This document shows, in pieces, positions 9,292-17,551 of a stretch of DNA of 64,000 bases. Below the pieces are notes generated by a model. That model was not told the origin of the DNA. It ran no database searches and saw only the letters and a list, made by a program, of their open reading frames with translations. The DNA comes from Actinomadura luteofluorescens (lineage in GTDB: Bacteria > Actinomycetota > Actinomycetes > Streptosporangiales > Streptosporangiaceae). A program made the translations under genes and the position numbers. Position 1 is the first letter of the stretch. Each line of letters starts with the position of its first letter. Where the stretch lies: contig NZ_JACCBA010000001.1 of assembly GCF_013409365.1 (NCBI RefSeq), positions 3,534,001 through 3,598,000 of the forward strand, given 5' to 3'.

Positions 9292-10719
9292 ATGGAAGAG
9301 GCCGGTCAGCTCGACGCGCTTGAGCGGGCCGTCGAAGGGACGCTCGCCGAGGGGTCGTTCGAGTTCGACGACGAGGAGGCGGTGCTCCGCATCGAGGGGT
9401 CCCTCATCCTCACGACCGGCTGGTTCCTCGGCCTCGGCGCGGGCGGCGTGTCGCTGCTCCTGACCGGCGCCGTCCTGTCGCTGACCGGTCTGCAGGACCA
9501 GGCGCGGTGGGCGCTGGCCCCCGGCGCCGTCCTGCTCGCCCTGGTGGCCGGGTTCGTCCTGCTGCTGCGCTTCACCCCGCTGGCCGCCCTCTGGTCGGAT
9601 CTCGAACTGCGGTTCGCCGAGCAGGCGGTGGTCCACCGGCGGACGCGGATCCCGTTCGGCGACCTGCGCCCCGAGCACCTGGTGTGGAAGAACGGCCGGT
9701 TCTTCCGGCGCCTCTACGTCCGGCACCCGGCGCTGCGCAAGCAGCTCGCCGGGTTCTTCGGCAGCGAGGAGCGGCAGGCCGAGGAGTTCCAGCGGCGGCT
9801 CTGGGAGCTGATCTCCACGCCCGACCTGAACGGCGTCCTCACCCACGGCAGCGACCTCACCCCCGTCCAGCGCTGGATCATCGCGGCCGGCGCCCCCTAC
9901 GGCGCCGTCAACGGGTTCCGGGTGGACCGGCTCGGCGCCGCGCCCGGCGCGTCCGCCGCGGCCGCCGACCGCCGCGCCGCGCAGGACCTGCTCCAGGACC
10001 CCTGGGGCGCCTACGACCTGGAGCAGCTCCTCGGCGCCGTCAACTGGCTCGTCCAGGACGGGCACCGCGCCGACTTCACGCAGGACGCCCACCTCGCCGG
10101 CCGGTCCCCCGAGGCGCGGCGGGAGTACGAGTCGCTGCTGCGCGAGGTCGACGGCCTCATCGCCGGCGACCGGCTGGAGCCCCCGTTCGTCGAGCGGCTG
10201 ATCGAGCTGGTCCGGGTCCGGTACGGGGACGAGGGCGGCTCGTACGCGCGGCTCGTCCCGCCGCTGCTGCGCGACGAGCCGGGCGCGGACGCGAGTGAGG
10301 AGGGCGCCGAGCTGGCCCTGTTCCTCCACCAGCTCTTCAACGACCGCAGCCACGCCGCGGAGGAGCTGCACCGGCTGAAGGCCCTCGCCGACCCGGCGCT
10401 GCGCGCCAACGTGGGACGGTTCCTGATCTGGGACTACGGGCGCGCGCTCATGCTCTACCGGTGGGGCCACATCGTCGGCTGGCTGACCGAGGAGTACTGC
10501 TGGGACCGGATGCTCCCGCTCGCGCTCGACATCCAGCGGCGGTACACGTCCTGGCAGGACATGGCGACCTGCTACCTGCAGGGACGGCTGCTCTGGTCGG
10601 GCGGGGGCGGCAAGGCGCAGGCCGAGTACGAGCGGCTCGTCGAGGAGCTCGCCGCCGAGCCCCGCAGCCCGTGGAACCTCGTCCCCTGGGACCTGGACCT
10701 CACGCGCGACTGGGCCTAG
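9292..10719 (+). CDS. DUF1266 membrane protein
   Basis: 475 residues. Two hydrophobic segments (about 40-65 and 72-93) form an N-terminal hairpin. The C-terminal half has DUF1266 features: VNWLVQDGHRADF, WDYGRALMLYRWGHIVGW and SWQDMATCYLQGRLLW. DUF1266 has no established biochemical role. A possible -10 (TACGGT, 9279-9284) is seven bases before the ATG, suggesting a leaderless transcript. It stands alone, divergent from the LCP gene. Family assignment is from the conserved C-terminal pattern; function is unknown. Confidence 0.72.
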   Translation: MEEAGQLDALERAVEGTLAEGSFEFDDEEAVLRIEGSLILTTGWFLGLGAGGVSLLLTGAVLSLTGLQDQARWALAPGAVLLALVAGFVLLLRFTPLAALWSDLELRFAEQAVVHRRTRIPFGDLRPEHLVWKNGRFFRRLYVRHPALRKQLAGFFGSEERQAEEFQRRLWELISTPDLNGVLTHGSDLTPVQRWIIAAGAPYGAVNGFRVDRLGAAPGASAAAADRRAAQDLLQDPWGAYDLEQLLGAVNWLVQDGHRADFTQDAHLAGRSPEARREYESLLREVDGLIAGDRLEPPFVERLIELVRVRYGDEGGSYARLVPPLLRDEPGADASEEGAELALFLHQLFNDRSHAAEELHRLKALADPALRANVGRFLIWDYGRALMLYRWGHIVGWLTEEYCWDRMLPLALDIQRRYTSWQDMATCYLQGRLLWSGGGGKAQAEYERLVEELAAEPRSPWNLVPWDLDLTRDWA

Positions 10720-10911
10720 TCCGGGAATCGAGGCGGGCCGCAACCCGACGGCGGCGTGATCTATCTCTCACGCGCCGGAAGCCCCGCCGTGGAACGGCTG
10801 TACGGATGCGGTCATCTGTATATGGGAAATCAGCCGTGAAATCACCATTCACCACCCATAGTCTGGTCCGACCTCAGTCGGCACCCCGCACGTGAAACGC
10901 CCGGAGCGACC

Positions 10912-11733
10912 ATGAACCCCCCACCTTGGCCCGGCCAGCAGCCCGGTCGGCCGGGATTCCCGCCGCCCGCCGCGCCGGCCGGCCCGCCCCCGATGCCCGG
11001 CGGGCCCGGATTCCCGCCCCCGTACCCGCCGCCGCGGCGCGGCGGCGGCAGCACGCTCGTGTGGCTGCTCGTCGTCGGCGCGGTGCTGGTCGTGGCCGTC
11101 GCGGGGACGTTCGCCGTCCTCGTCTTCAGCGGCGATGACGACGACCCGGTCCGGCCGGTGTCGATGCCGTCCACGACGCGCCTGCCGTCCTACGGGTCCA
11201 CGACGGAGCCGACGACCGAGCCCTCCCCCTCGTACTCCAGCGGCGGCGCGGTCGACCCGTCCGGCGTCCTCAAGCGGACGATCACGACGGCGAAGGGCAA
11301 CATGTTCACGCAGGCCGGGACGCGGACCGAGTCGTGCACCACTCGCGCGAACTCCGTGCTGCTGCCCGCGCTGCGCCGGCACCCGTGCGTCGGGAGCATG
11401 TACTCGGCCGTCTACGCCAGCCCGTCCAAGCAGATCATCACCTCGGTCTCGATCCTGAGGTTCGCCACCTCCACGGACGCGTCCCTCGTCAAGGGCTACA
11501 CGAACCAGGAGGGCTGGCCGAAGCTGCTGACCCCGTCGGACGCCAGCGGGCTCCCGCAGCCGAAGGCCGACCCCGCGTACTGGACGCGGACCTGGGCGCA
11601 GGGGTCCACGGTCATCTACGCCCAGTCGTACTGGTCCAACGGGGGCCCGACGGGCGACCGCACGGGCAGCGTCTTCGCCACCGCCGGCGAACTCGGCGTC
11701 GAGGTCACCAACACGCTGACGTTCAGCAACTGA
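10912..11733 (+). CDS. Proline-rich single-pass membrane protein of unknown function
   Basis: 273 residues. Residues 1-45 are Pro/Gly-rich (PPPAAPAGPPPMPGGPGFPP), followed by a basic patch, one transmembrane helix (about 47-70), a Ser/Thr/Pro linker and a roughly 160-residue extracellular domain with two cysteines that may pair. The layout (cytoplasmic proline-rich tail, one helix, secreted domain) is common among actinobacterial envelope proteins. No enzymatic motif is seen. A possible -10 (CATAGT) lies about 50 bases upstream of the start. It converges with the DUF1416 gene across a strong hairpin. Confidence 0.65.
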   Translation: MNPPPWPGQQPGRPGFPPPAAPAGPPPMPGGPGFPPPYPPPRRGGGSTLVWLLVVGAVLVVAVAGTFAVLVFSGDDDDPVRPVSMPSTTRLPSYGSTTEPTTEPSPSYSSGGAVDPSGVLKRTITTAKGNMFTQAGTRTESCTTRANSVLLPALRRHPCVGSMYSAVYASPSKQIITSVSILRFATSTDASLVKGYTNQEGWPKLLTPSDASGLPQPKADPAYWTRTWAQGSTVIYAQSYWSNGGPTGDRTGSVFATAGELGVEVTNTLTFSN

Positions 11734-11785
11734 CCGGAAGACCGGCGACCGGCCGGAAGACAACGCCGGCCGCTCCGGACACGGC

Positions 11786-11820
11786 GAACCCCGCCGCCCC
11801 CGAGGGGGACGGCGGGGTTC
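11786..11820. terminator. Bidirectional hairpin terminator
   Basis: GAACCCCGCCG pairs perfectly with CGGCGGGGTTC, with a further CCCCC/GGGGG pairing inside. It sits between converging genes ending at 11733 and 11837. Confidence 0.8.
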
Positions 11821-11836
11821 GCGGACCCGGCCCGGG

Positions 11837-12145
11837 TCAGATCGTGACTTCGAGACCGGCGACCTCGCCGGTCTTCGCGGTGACGCCGGTGTCGACGCTC
11901 ACACCGCCGGCCGCCAGGACGCGGACCGTCCAGTCGCCGTCGGCGGCGAAGAAGCGGAACACGCCCTCCTCGCCCGTCACCACTTCGGCGGTGAACTCGC
12001 CGGACGAGTCGAGCAGGCGGGCGTAGGCGCTCGACACCGGGGCGCCGTCACGGGTGACGGTCCCCTGGATGACGGCCTCGTTGTTCAGGTCGACGGTCGC
12101 CGGAAGGTGCGCCGTCTGCTCGGGCGCTGCGCAGCCCTGGGTCAT
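11837..12145 (-). CDS. DUF1416 protein associated with sulfurtransferase
   Basis: 102-residue protein with VIQGTVTRDGAPVSSAYARL and GEEGVFRFFAADGDW, a carboxypeptidase-regulatory/transthyretin-like beta-sandwich pattern classed as DUF1416. In actinobacteria this family is regularly encoded immediately downstream of a CysA/SseA-type rhodanese, as here (28-base gap). GGAGGAACC precedes the ATG. Its role in sulfur transfer is inferred only from this linkage. It is the last gene of the DUF4395-sulfurtransferase-DUF1416 operon. Confidence 0.85.
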   Translation of the reverse strand: MTQGCAAPEQTAHLPATVDLNNEAVIQGTVTRDGAPVSSAYARLLDSSGEFTAEVVTGEEGVFRFFAADGDWTVRVLAAGGVSVDTGVTAKTGEVAGLEVTI

Positions 12146-12173
12146 GGTTCCTCCAAGTGTGGTGCTGCGGGAC

Positions 12174-13013
12174 TTACTTGCCTGCGCCGAGCTCGATCGG
12201 CACGCCGACGAGCGAGCCGTACTCGGTCCACGAACCGTCGTAGTTCTTCACGTTCTCCAGGCCCAGCAGCTCGCGCAGCGCGAACCACGTGTGCGAGGAG
12301 CGCTCGCCGATGCGGCAGTAGGCGATGGTGTCCTTGCCCAGGTCGACCCCGGCCTCGGTGTAGAGGGCGCGGAGCTCCTCGTCGGACTTGAACGTGCCGT
12401 CGTCGTTGGCCGCCTTCGACCACGGGATGCTGGCCGCGGTCGGCACGTGCCCGGCGCGCTGCGACTGCTCCTGCGGCAGGTGCGCCGGGGCGAGCAGCTT
12501 GCCGCTGAACTCGTCCGGCGAGCGGACGTCGATCAGGTTCTGCTTGCCGATCGCGTCCACGACCTCGTCGCGGAAGGCGCGGATCGACAGGTCCTGGTCC
12601 TTGGCCGTGTACTCGGTCGCGGGACGCGTCGGGACGTCGGTGACCAGCTCGCGGGAGTCCAGCTCCCACTTCTTGCGGCCGCCGTCGAGGAGCTTCACCC
12701 TGTCGTGGCCGTACAGCTTGAAGTACCAGTACGCGTACGCGGCGAACCAGTTGTTGTTGCCGCCGTACAGGATGACGAGGTCGTCGTTCGCGATGCCCTT
12801 GCTCGACAGCAGCTGCTCGAAGCCGGTCCTGTCGACGAAGTCGCGGCGGACCGGGTCCTGCAGCTCGGTCTTCCAGTCGATCTTCACGGCGCCACGGATG
12901 TGGCCCTTGTCGTAGGCGGACACGTCCTCGTCGACCTCGACGAGCACGAGCCCGGGGTCGTCAAGGTGGGCCTCGACCCAGTCGGTGTCCACCAGGACGT
13001 CTGAGCGGCTCAT
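12174..13013 (-). CDS. sseA: Thiosulfate/3-mercaptopyruvate sulfurtransferase (tandem rhodanese)
   Basis: 279-residue two-domain rhodanese. The N-terminal domain is the inactive one; in the second, IAYCRIGERSSHTW places the catalytic Cys at about residue 233, where the persulfide forms. It resembles the actinobacterial proteins often named CysA or SseA. The CRIGER loop is the form usually seen in thiosulfate-type enzymes of actinobacteria. Its start overlaps the DUF4395 stop by four bases (ATGA), so translation is probably coupled. The operon lies behind a cysteine-containing leader peptide, suggesting control by cysteine supply. Confidence 0.9.
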   Translation of the reverse strand: MSRSDVLVDTDWVEAHLDDPGLVLVEVDEDVSAYDKGHIRGAVKIDWKTELQDPVRRDFVDRTGFEQLLSSKGIANDDLVILYGGNNNWFAAYAYWYFKLYGHDRVKLLDGGRKKWELDSRELVTDVPTRPATEYTAKDQDLSIRAFRDEVVDAIGKQNLIDVRSPDEFSGKLLAPAHLPQEQSQRAGHVPTAASIPWSKAANDDGTFKSDEELRALYTEAGVDLGKDTIAYCRIGERSSHTWFALRELLGLENVKNYDGSWTEYGSLVGVPIELGAGK

Positions 13014-13447
13014 GCGGGAACCTTCCCTTCGGAGCGGACTTTCGCGGTGATGCGGCGGAAGAGCGGATACATCTCGCAGCCGAGGCAGAACCCGAACGCC
13101 GCGTTCAGGAACGCCGCCGCCAGCGCGAGGGCGGTGGCACCGATGCCGAGCCAGGTGGTCCCCGTCGCGTACCCGGCCGTGCCCAGGAGGGCGAAGGCGA
13201 ACCCGACACCCTGCGCGAAGCGGGGCGCGGCCTCGTCCTCCAGTTCCCTGGGCGGAGCGAGACGGGGACGGATGAGCACTTTGAACACCAGTCCGTACGG
13301 GGCGTACCGAAGGCCGAGGGAGGTCGCGATGGCGAACACGACGGCCTGAGCGGCGAGCAGTGCCCAGCTTCCGGTCACCAGCACCACGACGAGGACGACG
13401 GTGGTGACATAGGCGCCGAAGCGCGGCCCACGCGGATCGACCTGCAT
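13010..13447 (-). CDS. DUF4395 integral membrane protein
   Basis: 145 residues with about four hydrophobic segments and the motif AAFGFCLGCEMYPLFRR, whose FCLGCE cysteine pair is typical of DUF4395. The family is usually linked to rhodanese or thioredoxin genes; a role in moving sulfur or reducing equivalents across the membrane has been suggested but not shown. CCAGGAGC precedes the ATG. First structural gene of the operon; the upstream leader peptide ends about 77 bases before it. Confidence 0.85.
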   Translation of the reverse strand: MQVDPRGPRFGAYVTTVVLVVVLVTGSWALLAAQAVVFAIATSLGLRYAPYGLVFKVLIRPRLAPPRELEDEAAPRFAQGVGFAFALLGTAGYATGTTWLGIGATALALAAAFLNAAFGFCLGCEMYPLFRRITAKVRSEGKVPA

Positions 13448-13524
13448 CGGGGTGCTCCTGGCGGAGTGGAAGCGTGCGTACGAGCTAGAAGGAGAAATGC
13501 TCGGGGGCGGACGGGCTCGATGCC

Positions 13525-13590
13525 TCAGGCCATGCGACAGAGCGAGGCGGCCACGCGGCAGAAATCGACCGCGCGGCGCTTCGTGAGCAT
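13525..13590 (-). CDS. 21-residue cysteine-containing leader peptide (candidate attenuator)
   Basis: ATG at 13590 opens a 21-codon frame beginning MLTKRRAVDFCR, with cysteines at positions 11 and 18, ending in TGA at 13525-13527. It matches, from memory, the short basic leader peptides with an R-A-V-D-F/L-C-R core found upstream of sulfur-assimilation operons in streptomycetes and relatives. The spacing (77 bases to the DUF4395 start) and orientation fit cysteine-responsive translational or transcriptional attenuation. GGACAG upstream is a weak ribosome site. Confidence 0.7.
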   Translation of the reverse strand: MLTKRRAVDFCRVAASLCRMA

Positions 13591-13719
13591 CTGCTCTGTC
13601 CAGTAACGCACGGACACGATGTTAAGCCGACAATCCACGGGCTGTCACATCCGTCTCGCCTTGCGAGACAGTGACATTCGTCTTAGCGCAGGTCATGAGG
13701 CTGCTGCTCATGTAGTGGC

Positions 13720-14145
13720 TCATGTGATGGCCTCCCCCAGAGCGGCGATGACATCGGGTTTGCGGGGCGCGCCGGCGGCGCGCCGGACGACGCGGCCGGC
13801 GGCGTCCAGCACGAGGACGGTCGGCGTCCGCACCACGTTCAGCCGCCGGACGAGGTCGAGATGCGCCTCCGCGTCGAGTTCGACATGGGCGACGCCCTCC
13901 ACCATCTGGCTCACCTCGCCGAGGACACGGCGGGTGGCCCGGCACGGCGCGCAGAACGCGCTGGAGAACTGCAGCAGCGTGGCCTTCTCGCCGAGCTCGG
14001 CGCCCATGTCGTCCGGGCCGACGGTCTCGCCCACCTGCTCGCCCTCCTCCCGCCGGGCGCGCAGCACACCGTCGCGGCGCCGCCTCACCAGGCCGAACGC
14101 CGTGGCGGCGAGGAGGACGCCCGCTGCGGTCAGTGCTCCGATCAT
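13720..14145 (-). CDS. Membrane-tethered thioredoxin-like protein
   Basis: 141 residues from ATG 14145. A hydrophobic N-terminus (residues 2-20) is followed by RRRR, giving a membrane anchor with the domain probably cytoplasmic by the positive-inside rule. The thioredoxin fold contains SSAFCAPCRATRRVL (redox Cys65 and Cys68) and RTPTVLVLD, with the cis-Pro loop TPT. The frame extends upstream to 14205, but that extension (MAGKWWAAGRTRRP) lacks a ribosome site. It sits upstream of the leader peptide and sulfurtransferase operon in the same direction, so it may belong to the same sulfur/redox block. Confidence 0.82.
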   Translation of the reverse strand: MIGALTAAGVLLAATAFGLVRRRRDGVLRARREEGEQVGETVGPDDMGAELGEKATLLQFSSAFCAPCRATRRVLGEVSQMVEGVAHVELDAEAHLDLVRRLNVVRTPTVLVLDAAGRVVRRAAGAPRKPDVIAALGEAIT

Positions 14146-14243
14146 CCCCAGTGACAACCCCCGGGGCCTGCGCGTTCTTCCCGCGGCCCACCACTTTCCC
14201 GCCACTTTCCTCCCGCGTCCTCCCGCCTGCCCGGCGGCCCCGG

Positions 14244-14978
14244 TCAGGTGGGGATCGTGAGGAGGGGCCGCCCGTCCAGGCCGACGACCTCGAACGAGAA
14301 CAGCTGGCCGCGCGGGAACATCGTGGACCCGCGGTACTCACCGTAACCCTCGTCGTACGGGACGTACCAGCTGCCGAGCGCGTCCCGGCGGCCGTCCCGC
14401 GCGATCACCAGCAGCCGGCAGTGCGACCCCTTCGGGACCCCGGCCAGGTGCAGCTCCACCTCGGTCCCCCACGCCTTCCGGCGGAGCACCACGTAGCCCT
14501 TGACCGCGCTCCTCGGGTCGCTCGCGGTGATCCGCTCGCCCGCGACCACCGGCGCGGCCGAGGTGGACGCCGGTGGGGACGGCGGCGGCCCGGCGCCGGG
14601 GCCGTCCGTCCGCGAGGGGAACAGCAGGCCGCCGAACAGGCCCCCGACGACCAGCAGCAGGCATGCGGCGGCGGCCGGCGGCGCCCATCCGGCGCGCCCT
14701 CCGGACAGGCGCCCCAGCGGTCCGAACCGTCCCCTCCGCCGTTCGGCGGCCCTGGCCAGCAGCTCGTCCAGCAGCTCTGGCGGCGGCCCGGCGACCCGTT
14801 CGAGCTGCGCCTCGTCGACCCGTCCGAGCAGCGCGGGCAGCCCGGCCATCCCGGCGAGCTCGTCCCGGCACGCGGGGCAGCCCTCCAGATGGGCCTCCAG
14901 CCGGCTCCGCTCACCGGGATCGAGCGCGCCGAGCACGTAGGACCCGAGCGCCGTACGCGCCTCCGTGCAGTCGGTCAT
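14244..14978 (-). CDS. Zinc-type anti-sigma factor with membrane helix
   Basis: 244 residues. The N-terminal zf-HC2 motif His30-x3-Cys34-x2-Cys37 (HLEGCPAC) is that of redox- or zinc-responsive anti-sigma factors. A transmembrane helix follows (about 103-120, AACLLLVVGGLFGGLLF), then a Ser/Pro linker and an extracellular domain ending with FEVVGLDGRPLLTIPT. Its ATG overlaps the sigma factor stop (ATGA), the usual coupling of sigma and anti-sigma. It should hold the upstream ECF sigma factor at the membrane until a signal arrives. Comparable to RslA of mycobacteria; the signal is unknown. Confidence 0.88.
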   Translation of the reverse strand: MTDCTEARTALGSYVLGALDPGERSRLEAHLEGCPACRDELAGMAGLPALLGRVDEAQLERVAGPPPELLDELLARAAERRRGRFGPLGRLSGGRAGWAPPAAAACLLLVVGGLFGGLLFPSRTDGPGAGPPPSPPASTSAAPVVAGERITASDPRSAVKGYVVLRRKAWGTEVELHLAGVPKGSHCRLLVIARDGRRDALGSWYVPYDEGYGEYRGSTMFPRGQLFSFEVVGLDGRPLLTIPT

Positions 14979-15490
14979 GGCGCCAGCCCCCGCTCCTCCA
15001 GCGCGAGTCTGAGCGCCCGCAGCGCGTAGTAGGTGCGGGACTTCACCGTGCCGGGCGGGATGCCCAGCGTCTTCGACGCCTCCGCGACCGAGCGTCCCCG
15101 GTAGAAGGTCTCGACCAGCACGGCCCGGTGCGGCGGGCTGAGACCCGCCAGCGCCTCGGCGACCGTCCAGGACTCCAGCGCCCGGTCGATGTCGTCGGAG
15201 CCGTCGGCGGTCATCAGGACGTGCTCGTCGATGCCCGTCTCCGGCGGCCGGGCCCGCCTGGCGCGGTGCGCGTCCACGACGAGGTTCCGCGCGACCGTGA
15301 ACAGCCACGGCCGTACGGGCCGCCCCGCCAGCGCCTCCGGATGCTTCCAAGCGCGCAGCAGCGTCTCCTGCACCACGTCCTCTGCCTGGGTTCGGTCTCC
15401 ACCGGTCAGCCGCAGGACATAGCCGAGGAGGGCGCCCCCGTGCTCGCTGTACAGGGCGCGGAGCAGCCCCTCGTCGGCGGTCGGTCCCAC
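14975..15490 (-). CDS. ECF-type RNA polymerase sigma factor, SigL-like
   Basis: 171 residues. Region 2 includes AEDVVQETLLRAWKHPE and RPWLFTVARNLVVDAHR; region 4 includes GLSPPHRAVLVETFYRGRSV and LGIPPGTVKSRTYYALRAL, the DNA-binding helix for -35 elements. The gene opens with GTG only six bases after a -10-like CGTGAC, so it is probably leaderless and transcribed from its own promoter. It is followed by an overlapping zinc anti-sigma gene. Region patterns and the promoter element both suggest the SigL/SigK group; direct targets beyond itself are not identified. Confidence 0.9.
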   Translation of the reverse strand: MGPTADEGLLRALYSEHGGALLGYVLRLTGGDRTQAEDVVQETLLRAWKHPEALAGRPVRPWLFTVARNLVVDAHRARRARPPETGIDEHVLMTADGSDDIDRALESWTVAEALAGLSPPHRAVLVETFYRGRSVAEASKTLGIPPGTVKSRTYYALRALRLALEERGLAP

Positions 15491-15496
15491 ACCACT

Positions 15497-15524
15497 GTCA
15501 CGTACGCTTCCCCGGACCGGTTCA
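15497..15524 (-). promoter_or_regulatory. SigL-type ECF promoter driving the sigma/anti-sigma operon
   Basis: On the minus strand, TGAACC (15519-15524) is followed after exactly 16 bases by CGTGAC (15497-15502), six bases before the GTG start of the sigma gene. This matches the TGAACC-N16/17-CGT form reported for mycobacterial SigL and implies autoregulation. Confidence 0.6.
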
Positions 15525-15536
15525 CAGGTTCCGGGA

Positions 15537-16247
15537 TTACTTCGGCGCGGTCGCCTGGAGATCGTTCAGCCGGACGTTCTCGGCGGTCGCCGCCACGCGC
15601 AGCCCGTCCGGCGTGGGCTGGATCTTGCTGATCCGCGACCCGACGGGCAGGTCGGAGACGGGCACCACCCACGTGAGCCTCTGCCTCACCAGCGCCAGCG
15701 GGATCTGCGCGGCGCCGTTGGACCCCACCGACACGGGCGTGATCGCGATGCCCTTGGCGGTCGGCTTGACCTCCACGACCGCGGTGCCGTTCAGGGAGAG
15801 GCCGAGGAGGTTGCCGGTCAGGTCCACCGACAGGTCGTCGCCCTTGGGCCCGATCCGCTTGACCTCCTTGGGCGCCTGCTTCTGGATCACGTCGTAGGGG
15901 ACGACGGCCGAGGCGGTCGCGGTTCGCGCGGTCACGTTGGCGGCGCTGCCCTTGGTGACCTCCGACAGCGGCGCGTCGACGCCCCGCATGTCGACCTTGA
16001 CGCCGGTGACGGTCACGCCCTGCTGCGTCCAGTCGCCGATGCCCACCTCGATGTGCTTGTACTCGCCGCCGACCGCCTGCGTCAGGAACGGGATGCCGTG
16101 GATCGTGACGTCCGGCCGCTCCTGCAGGTTGTACTGCGCGGCCACCTGCTCGCCGATCTTGTCCTCAGCGACCCGGACCCCCAGCCGGTCCGCGGCGACC
16201 AGCCCCGCGGCCACGAGGATCAGCAGGACCAGCAGTACTTTCCGCAT
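15537..16247 (-). CDS. DUF2993 (LmeA-like) secreted or membrane-tethered protein
   Basis: 236 residues with an N-terminal hydrophobic signal/anchor (KVLLVLLILVAAGLVAADRL). The rest matches DUF2993: EDKIGEQVAAQYNL, VTIHGIPFLTQAVGGEYKHIEV and GVKVDMRGVDAPLS. Family members bind lipids or act in cell-envelope mannan/phospholipid metabolism in mycobacteria; here that is only suggestive. AAGGAGAG five bases before ATG 16247 fixes the start and excludes the longer frame. The stop lies 12 bases upstream of the SigL-like -35, so it may be partly co-regulated with the sigma operon. Confidence 0.8.
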   Translation of the reverse strand: MRKVLLVLLILVAAGLVAADRLGVRVAEDKIGEQVAAQYNLQERPDVTIHGIPFLTQAVGGEYKHIEVGIGDWTQQGVTVTGVKVDMRGVDAPLSEVTKGSAANVTARTATASAVVPYDVIQKQAPKEVKRIGPKGDDLSVDLTGNLLGLSLNGTAVVEVKPTAKGIAITPVSVGSNGAAQIPLALVRQRLTWVVPVSDLPVGSRISKIQPTPDGLRVAATAENVRLNDLQATAPK

Positions 16248-16358
16248 GTCTCTCCTTAGGCTGCGGCATGCGTTCGCCACACGATAGTGAACAAACCGCC
16301 CACAAAGGGTCGCCCAGGAGAATGACCTCTCAGGCCAGAAAATCACCCGGCTGTGAGA

Positions 16359-16613
16359 TCAGCCACCCGCGAAGGGCGGCAAGACCTCCACGACACCGCC
16401 CTCCGGCAGCGCCACGGACGCGTGCGGCCTCGTCCCGACCGGATCCCCGTCGACCAGGAACGAGCTCCGCCCGACGACCCGGGCGAACTCGTCGCCGCGC
16501 CCCTCACCGGCCGCGGCCACCGCGTCCGCCAGCGTCGCCGCGTCGTACGGCTCCTCATGCGTCCCCGCCGCGGCCTTGGCGGCCGCCCAGTACCGCATCG
16601 TTCCCTTGGCCAT
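16359..16613 (-). CDS. MoaD/ThiS-family ubiquitin-like sulfur carrier
   Basis: 84 residues with a beta-grasp pattern and the C-terminal Gly-Gly (LPPFAGG) that is adenylated and thiocarboxylated in MoaD and ThiS proteins. GRSSFLVDGDP and EVLPPFAGG fit MoaD more closely, so it may donate sulfur to molybdopterin synthase, though no other moa genes are present in the window. ATG at 16613. Divergent from glnR, with 221 bases between. Confidence 0.85.
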   Translation of the reverse strand: MAKGTMRYWAAAKAAAGTHEEPYDAATLADAVAAAGEGRGDEFARVVGRSSFLVDGDPVGTRPHASVALPEGGVVEVLPPFAGG

Positions 16614-16834
16614 GGTTACAGACTCTCATCTCCCGCTGACACGGTCCGGCCAGGTCGAGACATGGCCGCCGGAGGCACCTCGGTTATGCTCAGGGGTGAG
16701 GGATCCGGGCGACGAGGCCATGGAGTTCATCCGAAAGGCCCTGCATGGCCGCCTCGTCTTCGAGTCCCGGCCGTGCGCCGGTCTTGGGGATGAGCCGCCT
16801 GGGTCCTACGTCTTTTGGAGACGGGAGGCGGCAC

Positions 16835-17551
16835 TTGAGCAGCTTGCTCTTGCTGACCAACGCGTTGGAGCCCTCCGACGAGGTTCTGCCGGCGCTGGGA
16901 CTTCTGCTGCACTCCGTGCGCGTCGCGCCCGCCGAGGGGTCCGCGCTCATCGACGCTCCACCTGCCGACGTCGTCCTGGTGGACGCCCGCCGCGACCTGG
17001 TCCAGGCCAAGGGCCTGTGCCGCCTCCTGCGCACCACCGGACTCGACTGCCCGCTGCTCGCGATCGTCACCGAGGGAGGCCTCGCCGCCCTGAGCTCCGA
17101 ATGGGGCCTGGACGACGTGCTGCTCCAGACCGCCGGCCCCGCCGAGGTCGAGGCGCGCCTCCGCCTGGCCGTCGGACGGGCCGCGGCGGGCGCGGAGGCC
17201 GACGACGTCCCGGGAGAGATCCGCAGCGGCGACCTCACGATCGACGAGGCCACCTACACCGCCCGGCTCCGCGGCCGCGTCCTCGACCTGACGTTCAAGG
17301 AGTTCGAGCTGCTGAAGTACCTGGCCCAGCACCCGGGCCGCGTCTTCACCCGGGCCCAGCTCCTCCAGGAGGTCTGGGGCTACGACTACTTCGGCGGCAC
17401 CCGCACCGTCGACGTCCACGTCCGCCGCCTCCGCGCCAAGCTCGGCGCCGAGTACGAGTCCCTGATCGGCACCGTCCGCAACGTCGGCTACCGCTTCGTC
17501 CCCGACCACCGCCCGGGTGACGCCGAGGAGAAGACGCCCGCCCGCGCCTGA
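16835..17551 (+). CDS. glnR: Nitrogen regulator GlnR (orphan OmpR-type)
   Basis: 238 residues. The N-terminus [20 protein letters not shown] and the receiver-like region with [10 protein letters not shown] match Streptomyces GlnR, an orphan OmpR-family regulator that dimerises without normal phosphorylation. The C-terminal winged helix ([20 protein letters not shown] to RNVGYRFV) binds GlnR boxes upstream of nitrogen assimilation genes. TTG at 16835 is chosen: GGGAGG is seven bases upstream and homologues start at this SSLLLLTN. A -10-like TATGCT lies at 16685-16690, giving a leader of about 135 bases. Its 3' end overlaps the convergent MFS gene by 64 bases. Confidence 0.93.
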   Translation: MSSLLLLTNALEPSDEVLPALGLLLHSVRVAPAEGSALIDAPPADVVLVDARRDLVQAKGLCRLLRTTGLDCPLLAIVTEGGLAALSSEWGLDDVLLQTAGPAEVEARLRLAVGRAAAGAEADDVPGEIRSGDLTIDEATYTARLRGRVLDLTFKEFELLKYLAQHPGRVFTRAQLLQEVWGYDYFGGTRTVDVHVRRLRAKLGAEYESLIGTVRNVGYRFVPDHRPGDAEEKTPARA

